Shown: positions 1 to 3,583 of the stretch, piece by piece
Layout of the letters: every line of letters begins with the position of its first letter
Numbering within the stretch: position 1 is the stretch's first letter
NCBI GenBank assembly: GCA_021838065.1
Contig: JAKCEJ010000118.1
Location: 1 to 8,367 of the forward strand
Origin: Pseudomonadota bacterium
GTDB lineage: Bacteria > Pseudomonadota > Gammaproteobacteria > Steroidobacterales > Steroidobacteraceae
Direction: 5' to 3'
Length of the DNA: 8,367 nucleotides
Program-made: the position numbers and the translations under genes
The notes under the pieces: model-generated
What the model was told of the DNA's origin: nothing
Databases searched by the model: none
Seen by the model: the letters and a program-made list of their open reading frames with translations, nothing else

Positions 1-188
1 GTCATGGCGACGGACATCTGCTGACCGCCGGGCGTCGTCAGATGCCGCAAGGGTGCCGCGGCCGTGATGCGGGCGATCGACTCGAGCAGGGCGTCCTCCC
101 AGGCGAGGGCGAAGCCTTCGAGCCAGGCGAGCCCTTCGGGCAGGGGCAGCGGGGCGGCGGTCCGGGTGAAGAGGTCGGGTTCGAGCAT
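1..188 (-). CDS. alkB: AlkB-type DNA dioxygenase, N-terminal part (cut by window edge)
   Basis: The AlkB family repairs alkylated DNA (1-methyladenine, 3-methylcytosine) by oxidative demethylation with Fe(II) and 2-oxoglutarate in the cytoplasm. Only the first 62 codons are visible; the reading frame is open to base 1, so the iron-binding HxD...H residues lie outside the window. Recognition rests on residues 45-62: PLRHLTTPGGQQMSVAM matches the conserved E. coli AlkB stretch PFRQMVTPGGYTMSVAM, and the N-terminus MLEPDLF resembles AlkB MLDLF. The start is the ATG at 188-186; the bases just upstream give only a weak ribosome site. The gene points away from everything else in the window and belongs to the host chromosome. 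No promoter was identified. The truncation is the window boundary, not decay. Confidence 0.85.
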   Translation of the reverse strand, partial: MLEPDLFTRTAAPLPLPEGLAWLEGFALAWEDALLESIARITAAAPLRHLTTPGGQQMSVAM

Positions 189-980
189 GTGGAGAGGGAA
201 TTAGGTGAAGGACCAGGAGCCCTGCTGCGCGGGTCACGGGCTCGGTGCCGCCGCAGTCTCGAGCGTGCACGGCAGCCTCCCTCGAGGTCAATCCTCGTGG
301 CCCGGACCCGGTGTGCTATTTGCGCAGTGTTCGAGGGTCCGCCTCCGGCCACTGGAATTATTCCATCCTTGGGCCCGGCCCATGGACTTCCGAAGGGCTC
401 ACGATCACAGCGACGGTTGGTCTCGTCGGGCACGGCGTGAAGGCGGTGGCGGACATGATGGCGTTCCCGGCGGTGCTACGCTGCTTTGAATTGCCGCTCG
501 GTCGATACGCCGATCTCAATCCTTGAACGGGCACCGCTCGCTTGTTCGCAGAACGCTCATGGACGGTGTGCCAACGTGACCGTCGCATTGATCACATCCG
601 TCTCGCGCCGATTCAGTCGAAGGGCTTGGGCAGCGCTCAGTCGAGGATTGGGAGCGCTATCCGAACGCGTTGGACGAATACGCCGGCTATTTGAGCGAGG
701 GACTTCGTCCCCGCCGTTCTGTCTCGTCCAGGAGTTCGTCAACGGTCGGGTTGCCCAGCATCGCGAGCCGCTGGGCGGTCTAGCCACGTCGTCTAAGGTC
801 CCCGATGCATCGTCGGTCGGTGCCGTCGATTGCAACCGGCAGGCGCCGGGGAATGTGGCGGCGCTCGCGTTGATGCGCCGCCGCTTGAGACCGCTCCTCA
901 GAAGCAACTTTCATAGGCCGAAAGTCTGAGTTTGCCGATCGCTGCGGTTCATTCCTGCGCCCGCATCCCGGCAACTCGCG
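189..980. other. Gene-poor interval between alkB and brnA
   Basis: About 790 bases in which I see no convincing gene. Open frames exist on both strands (for example 486-929 plus, 557-907 minus, 780-974 minus) but they are rich in Arg, Ser and Pro, overlap one another and match no family I recognise, as expected from GC-rich non-coding DNA. Two short perfect inverted repeats sit side by side, TGGAA-TTA-TTCCA at 353-365 and TGGGC-CCG-GCCCA at 370-382, and a third (GGGAC-TTC-GTCCC) at 699-711; none is followed by a T run. Part of the stretch could be decayed coding DNA: on the minus strand a frame ending near 697 contains AQRLAMLGNPTVDELLDE without an open upstream region. Confidence 0.5.
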
Positions 981-1232
981 TTAGCGAGCGTGGGATAGTT
1001 CTTCCCGAACAATCTCGCGCATCACCTTGGCCGTCAGGGGCGGGTCGCCCCCCTTGAGTGATGCGCGCAGAGCCTCGTTGATGAGGGTCTGGTATCCCCG
1101 CCCGGCGGCTTCCGCTTTGGCGCGGAAAGTCTCGATGACATCATCATCGAGCATGATCGTAATGCGCGTCTTGCCAGGGGAGGAGATTACAGCACCCCGC
1201 TTTGCGCGGCTAAAGTCATATTCCTTTCGCAT
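981..1232 (-). CDS. brnA: BrnA-type antitoxin
   Basis: BrnA is the antitoxin of the type II BrnT/BrnA system. It binds and neutralises the BrnT ribonuclease and represses the operon through a C-terminal ribbon-helix-helix domain. This 83-aa protein opens with MRKEYDFSRAKRGAV, the characteristic BrnA N-terminus, followed by the RHH strand and helices TRITIMLDDDVIETFRAKA (22-40) and GRGYQTLINEALR (45-57). The start chosen is the ATG at 1232-1230; the longer frame to 1286 adds residues that belong to the overlapping toxin gene. An AGAGG lies about 10 nt upstream. It directly follows brnT with overlap, the usual order. The antitoxin frame is intact, whereas its toxin partner appears frameshifted. 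A weak CTCGC-GTTA-GCGAG hairpin overlaps the stop codon (975-988) but has no T run. Confidence 0.85.
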   Translation of the reverse strand: MRKEYDFSRAKRGAVISSPGKTRITIMLDDDVIETFRAKAEAAGRGYQTLINEALRASLKGGDPPLTAKVMREIVREELSHAR

Positions 1233-1504
1233 ATTCGGCTGCCTCTGATTTTGCTCGCCTTGCGAGCAGATACCACGCGCGTGCAATCACCTCGCGGTGT
1301 GTGAATGATCACGAGAGTTCGCCCCAGCGCGTCCATTCCCAGCGTAACAAGGCGCTGTTCACCTTGCGCATCGGGATCCTCCATTGTCAGAGCATTCGGG
1401 TCTCGGAGGGTCTGCTCGGCATGCGCAAAACTCACACCATGCTTGCGCAGGTTCTCAGCTGCTTTGGCCGGATCGAATTCGATATCAGTGAGCTTATTAT
1501 GCAT
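1187..1504 (-). CDS. brnT: BrnT-type ribonuclease toxin, apparently frameshifted near the C-terminus
   Basis: BrnT is a small RelE-fold ribonuclease toxin paired with BrnA. Residues 8-85 are canonical: IEFDPAKAAENLRKHGVSF (8-26), DPNALTMEDPD (35-45), RLVTLG (51-56), then RVVSARKASK (76-85). After K85 family resemblance stops; the frame continues for 20 unrelated residues across the brnA start, ending at 1187. Removing one A from the AAAA tract at 1249-1252 would give the ending SKSEAAEYAKGI and a stop at 1218-1216. That restores the family's Glu...Tyr tail and a short overlap with brnA. I infer a one-base insertion or a sequencing error. The start ATG (1504-1502) has no Shine-Dalgarno sequence and lies inside an AT-rich inverted repeat, so translation may be leaderless. 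The toxin may be inactive or altered. Confidence 0.8.
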   Translation of the reverse strand: MHNKLTDIEFDPAKAAENLRKHGVSFAHAEQTLRDPNALTMEDPDAQGEQRLVTLGMDALGRTLVIIHTPRGDCTRVVSARKASKIRGSRICERNMTLAAQSGVL

Positions 1505-1521
1505 ATTCTATACATATAACG
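1499..1521 (-). promoter_or_regulatory. AT-rich brnT promoter/operator region with inverted repeat
   Basis: An imperfect inverted repeat ATGCATA-TTC-TATACAT (1499-1515, 6 of 7 positions matching) covers the brnT start codon, in the most AT-rich stretch of the window. On the minus strand TATATG and TATAGA are possible -10 elements, but I see no good -35. BrnA antitoxins are known to repress their own promoter, so this is the natural operator candidate. The operator role is inferred from position and symmetry only. Confidence 0.45.
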
Positions 1522-1712
1522 CAAATGCAGTTGCTCGCGCGTACTGCAGGGCCAGATCCGGGGATACGCCGAGAGAAATCGTGCTCCCGCCCATCGTACC
1601 TGTGCTTGAACAGCTACCACGTGAGCCGGTTTGAAAACACTACGAGTCCCAGTGTTCTCAGGCAATGTTGGGATGTTTTGGGACGGACAAGGAAGGTGAG
1701 GGTAAAGCCACC
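1505..1712. other. Non-coding chromosomal flank left of the element
   Basis: No gene is supported here. Before insertion this DNA would have lain directly downstream of the tRNA-Leu gene, since its right edge abuts the left att copy. It holds one hairpin (1633-1659, listed separately) and a repeated TGTTGGGA/TTTTGGGA wording near 1667-1683. Confidence 0.5.
1633..1659 (-). terminator. Possible original tRNA-Leu terminator
   Basis: GAAAACACT (1633-1641) and AGTGTTCTC (1651-1659) form a 9-bp stem with one mismatch and a 9-nt loop. On the minus strand the 3' arm ends in GTTTTC, a short T run. With the element removed, it would start about 54 bases after the tRNA-Leu CCA end, a reasonable place for a terminator. 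The T run is short and partly inside the stem, so the call is weak. Confidence 0.3.
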
Positions 1713-1729
1713 TGGTGCCCGGGGCCGGA
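1713..1729. repeat. Left attachment-site copy (distal from integrase)
   Basis: A 17-bp perfect direct repeat of 8141-8157. Read on the minus strand it equals the end of the tRNA: the last T-loop base, the 3' T-stem strand, the 3' acceptor strand and ACCA. The bases on either side differ from those at the other copy, so identity stops sharply at both edges. Confidence 0.85.
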
Positions 1730-1850
1730 CCCCCATTGCAGCAGCAAGTCATTGAGTCGGAAGCGCTTTACGGATGCCGACCGTGCGGCATACCCCCAGA
1801 TATACCCCCAGAATTTTCCGCTACCCCGGGGGTGCGGGGTTGGGGTTGCT
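1730..1850. other. Non-coding left end of the element with likely integrase arm sites
   Basis: No gene is supported. TACCCCCA occurs twice in direct orientation, at 1791-1798 and 1803-1810 (12-bp spacing, both followed by GA), and a partial TACCCCGG at 1822-1829. The same TACCCCC word occurs three times at the other end of the element and almost nowhere else, so these are good candidates for arm-type integrase binding sites. A GTCGGA (1756-1761) and CGGATGC (1771-1777) pair echoes a repeat at the right end. A run of G tracts begins at 1828. Confidence 0.6.
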
Positions 1851-1875
1851 CTATCTGGGGACCGTCCCCAGATAG
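1851..1875. repeat. 25-bp perfect palindrome
   Basis: Two 12-base arms are exact reverse complements around a single central C; as RNA or single-stranded DNA it can form a 10-bp stem CTATCTGGGG/CCCCAGATAG with loop ACCGT. The word CCCCAGATA occurs again in direct orientation at 1794-1802. It overlaps the last codons of the final small ORF of the minus-strand operon. No T run follows on either strand, so a simple Rho-independent terminator is unlikely. A protein-binding or origin role is possible. Confidence 0.6.
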
Positions 1876-1958
1876 CTCCGTGCGCATGGGGCGGCCCAGC
1901 GCGCAGACTCAACGCGCGCACACGCGCGCAAGGGACAATGCGGCTCATCGGTCATCAT
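1851..1958 (-). CDS. Candidate 35-aa Cys-containing small protein
   Basis: I do not recognise this product. It begins MMTDEPHCPLRACARVES and has cysteines at 8, 13 and 25, spaced like a small metal site, but with only three Cys this is suggestive at most. The main support is context. Its ATG (1958-1956) overlaps the stop of the upstream HGGxSTGP gene as ATGATGA, the same overlap style as the rest of this operon. Its stop codon (1853-1851) lies inside the 25-bp palindrome. The second Met at 1955 is an alternative start. It could equally be a chance frame at the operon end. Confidence 0.35.
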   Translation of the reverse strand: MMTDEPHCPLRACARVESARWAAPCARSYLGTVPR

Positions 1959-2431
1959 CGGGGCCGCCGCTGCGCCTCGAGCCAGCGAGCAAGGTTCTGC
2001 GCGCACCGTGCCTTGCCTTCGACCGTCTTTGGTCCCGTGGACTGTCCGCCGTGCCGTGCGCACCGCCCGTTTGGGAGTGCCAGTGCTCTGCATGGTCTGC
2101 CGGTGACACAGCGGGCATTGCACAGCCGGTCATCGTCGCCAGGGTAGTCGGGCGGGATTCCGCGCCTGGTCGAGCCTGGGGGCGCGGGCAGCTCATCGCC
2201 CAAGAGCGGCGGTGTCGGGAAGCCCCGCATCCGCAGCAGGTGCAGATCGTGCCGCAGATCATCGGTCAGACCGTCGTGCACGACAATGCGCCGATACACC
2301 AGCCTGGGTGCAGCAGGACTATCGCCGGTGAATCCGTCCGGCTCGGTCCAGCGCCACTCCACCAGCACGCCAGGATGACCGGCCAGCGGTTGCGGTCCGG
2401 CCTTCGGCGGCAACGGTCGCTTGCGGGTCAT
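1955..2431 (-). CDS. HGGxSTGP-motif putative zinc-binding protein
   Basis: A 158-aa protein. The C-terminal third carries a Cys/His cluster, C-x3-C-x5-C-x9-C-x2-H (C104, C108, C114, C124, H127), running into HGGQSTGPKTVEGKA (127-141). This HGGxSTGP(K/R)T motif is familiar from small phage and prophage proteins of unknown function. The N-terminal 100 residues are Pro/Arg-rich (MTRKRPLPPKAGPQPL) with a stretch VLVEWRW...RLVYRRIVVHDGL and no domain I know. The start is set at the ATG at 2431 because it forms an ATGA overlap with the stop of the 35-aa membrane ORF upstream; a GTG at 2500 would give a 181-aa version but reads across that ORF. The family's biochemical role is unknown to me; metal binding is inferred from the cysteines. 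Confidence 0.7.
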   Translation of the reverse strand: MTRKRPLPPKAGPQPLAGHPGVLVEWRWTEPDGFTGDSPAAPRLVYRRIVVHDGLTDDLRHDLHLLRMRGFPTPPLLGDELPAPPGSTRRGIPPDYPGDDDRLCNARCVTGRPCRALALPNGRCARHGGQSTGPKTVEGKARCAQNLARWLEAQRRPR

Positions 2432-2535
2432 CGGTGCGTCGCCAGCGTCGCCAGCAGTCCCAGCAGCGCGCGGGCCGCGCAGTAGCAGCAGCCGATCCAC
2501 GCCGCCCAGGTGATCGCCATGACCAGGTTATTCAT
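2428..2535 (-). CDS. 35-aa single-span membrane small protein
   Basis: A short frame starting MNNLVMAITWAAWIGCCYCA and ending LLATLATHR. Residues 4-30 are almost entirely hydrophobic, enough for one membrane helix, with a CCYC cluster in the middle (16-19) and a basic C-terminus. Its ATG (2535-2533) overlaps the upstream gene's stop as ATGAATAA and its TGA overlaps the next gene's start as ATGA. A GAGG lies about 9 nt before the start. The coupling at both ends and the clear helix argue that it is real although very short. No family is recognised. In a satellite operon a small membrane protein could act in lysis control, superinfection exclusion or toxicity, but nothing here chooses among these. 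Confidence 0.6.
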   Translation of the reverse strand: MNNLVMAITWAAWIGCCYCAARALLGLLATLATHR

Positions 2536-2734
2536 GGCGCGCGCCCTCGGCGTACCGCACCAGCATCGCCCGTGCGCGTCCGAGCGCATCGCCAGCAGCC
2601 TCGATCCAGCCTTGGTGCAGATCAGTGGCGGCTCGCTCGATTAGCGCCAGGAGCTCGGCGTCGCGGGTGGCGATTTTCCGCCGCACTTCTTGCTCGACGA
2701 CTTGCCACGCTCGCAGCCGTATGGGGGTGCTCAT
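2528..2734 (-). CDS. 68-aa helical protein of unknown function
   Basis: I do not recognise this family. The sequence MSTPIRLRAWQVVEQEVRRK...ELLALIERAATDLHQ...ALGRARAMLVRYAEGARHE reads as two or three charged amphipathic helices with no cysteines, signal peptide or membrane span. This fits a small regulatory or scaffold-like protein. The start is placed at the ATG at 2734, which overlaps the stop of the upstream 70-aa gene as ATGA and has AGGA about 9 nt before it; the longer frame from 2758 adds eight residues inside that gene. Its stop overlaps the start of the 35-aa membrane ORF. Position in the coupled train suggests co-translation with its neighbours. Confidence 0.6.
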   Translation of the reverse strand: MSTPIRLRAWQVVEQEVRRKIATRDAELLALIERAATDLHQGWIEAAGDALGRARAMLVRYAEGARHE

Positions 2735-2943
2735 TGTGGTGTTCCTGGTGGATGCCATGCGTGAAGATCGGGAAGCCTGCGCAGGATCGGCAGCAGCACC
2801 GTCTTGTGCTCAAGCGCCAGGCGCGCAAGCTCGGGAGTGACAAGCTCGGCCGGCCACAGGCGCAGGCGGTCGGGATCGGCCGGATCGACGCGGACAAACA
2901 CTCCGGCTGCCGCCAGTTCGGCTAGAACGTCGCGCGGGGTCAT
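2731..2943 (-). CDS. 70-aa TubC-docking-like small protein
   Basis: The pattern MTPRDVLAELAAAGVFVRVD...PDRLRLWPAELVTPELARLALEHKTVLLPILRRL resembles the N-terminal TubC docking domain. That fold has a helix, two short strands (here FVRV and RLRLWP), then a helix ending in HK..LL..LRR. In nonribosomal peptide synthetases it mediates protein contacts. Stand-alone copies of similar length are common in phages and mobile elements next to primases, where the role is unsettled. The start is the ATG at 2943, in ATGA overlap with a 9-codon ORF and preceded by GAGG 7 nt upstream; the longer frame to 3054 lies inside the upstream gene. Assignment is by pattern only; a protein-protein or primase-associated role is inference. 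Confidence 0.6.
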   Translation of the reverse strand: MTPRDVLAELAAAGVFVRVDPADPDRLRLWPAELVTPELARLALEHKTVLLPILRRLPDLHAWHPPGTPQ

Positions 2944-2969
2944 TGCGGTGCCTCGATCAGCGTGATCAT
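2940..2969 (-). CDS. 9-codon ORF linking two operon genes
   Basis: ATG to TGA encoding MITLIEAPQ. Its ATG overlaps the stop of the 169-aa gene (ATGA, 2969-2966) and its TGA overlaps the start of the 70-aa gene (ATGA, 2943-2940). The GAGG that serves the next gene lies inside it. It may act only as a relay that carries terminating ribosomes to the next start. It is too short to judge by composition and may be chance. Confidence 0.3.
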   Translation of the reverse strand: MITLIEAPQ

Positions 2970-3475
2970 GACGGCACCCGCTCGGCAGCGGCCCGCAGGT
3001 TTTCATTGAACAGCGCCACTCCCGGCCAGCGGTCGCCGGGTATGCGCAACTCACCGGTGACGATACTGCCGTCCGCCGTGCGCAAGCCGAGCATTACGGA
3101 AACAGGACCGCTCGCCGGTGCGGTCGGAGATGCGTTCGCCACGTCGAATGAGTACCGCAGTGCTGGGTCCGCTTCCAGCCGCGCCACAACAGCCGCTCGC
3201 CGCCGCTCGAGTTCGCGGGCAGCAGGTGCCGCCGGTGTCCAAGCAGCCGCGCAGCCGTCCGCATACGCGGCCCAGGTTTCGGTGCGGTGCTTGACGCACC
3301 AGCCATCCGGGGTCTGCCCAGGCTTCGCCCGATAGTGCGCGCAGGTCGCGCACGCGCCGGGCGGGACGGTCGGTGCAGCCGCCGGGGTGCTTGGGGTCTC
3401 AGTCGGTGCGGTCTCCGTCTCGGCGGCGGATTGCCGGCCAGCAGCCGCCCGCGCCAATCTCATCAGGTCAGACAT
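2966..3475 (-). CDS. 169-aa Cys/His cluster protein, unknown function
   Basis: After a low-complexity Ala/Thr/Pro segment (16-40) comes ACATCAHYRAKPGQTPDGWC with C42, C45, H47, C60, H63 and C75, a spacing suggesting one small zinc site. Similar CxxCxxY...GxCxxH...GCxxW modules occur in phage-encoded proteins. Residues 87-104 form a charged helix (ARELERRRAAVVARLEAD). The C-terminal part (126-165, VSVMLGLRTADGSIVTGELR) looks like a small beta-rich domain I cannot name. The start at ATG 3475 is chosen over the ATG at 3493 because GGAGGG sits just upstream of it. It opens the small-gene block after a 66-bp gap from the primase gene, the largest gap inside this operon. That gap contains competing repeats that could control its expression. 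Confidence 0.65.
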   Translation of the reverse strand: MSDLMRLARAAAGRQSAAETETAPTETPSTPAAAPTVPPGACATCAHYRAKPGQTPDGWCVKHRTETWAAYADGCAAAWTPAAPAARELERRRAAVVARLEADPALRYSFDVANASPTAPASGPVSVMLGLRTADGSIVTGELRIPGDRWPGVALFNENLRAAAERVPS

Positions 3476-3501
3476 AGGCCCTCCATTCCGCATTGCGCGA
3501 T

Positions 3502-3583
3502 GGGAGAAAAGGGAGAAAAGCGCGGTAAGTCCCGGTCCTGCTCATTCGTCGTCCCCTTTTCTCTCATTTCTCGCTTTTCTCCC
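3502..3583 (-). promoter_or_regulatory. Inverted/tandem AGAAAA repeats between primase gene and small-gene block
   Basis: GGGAGAAAA occurs twice in tandem at 3502-3519. GGGAGAAAAGCG (3511-3522) is the exact reverse complement of 3572-3583, 49 bases away, and a second segment in the primase tail (GAGAAAAGGG on the coding strand, about 3552-3561) can also pair with this tract. The stem would span the primase stop codon and lie just before the GGAGGG of the next gene. An RNA element balancing primase against downstream expression is possible. This is inferred from pairing alone. Confidence 0.4.

Noticed and set aside
699..711. GGGAC-TTC-GTCCC hairpin as terminator
   Set aside because: Short stem, no T run on either strand and no gene ending nearby.
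557..907. Minus-strand frame of 116 codons in the left gap
   Set aside because: Arg/Ser/Thr-rich, overlapped by an equally long plus-strand frame, no motif and no ribosome site.
780..974. Minus-strand frame with ERRHIPRRLPVAIDG, briefly considered as a PilZ-type or antitoxin remnant
   Set aside because: The similarity is limited to a few residues, and the frame stops before any further domain feature; no partner toxin frame follows.
1899..1930. CGCGC-rich alternating stretch
   Set aside because: Low-complexity GC repetition consistent with the base composition; it lies inside a candidate small ORF and has no further structure.
1715..2485. Plus-strand open frame of 256 codons
   Set aside because: It begins inside the att repeat, crosses the arm sites and palindrome and runs antisense to the HGGxSTGP gene. 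No family resemblance.
3094..3353. Minus-strand frames nested in the 169-aa gene region
   Set aside because: Alternative frames of a gene whose Cys/His pattern, ribosome site and ATGA coupling support the main frame.
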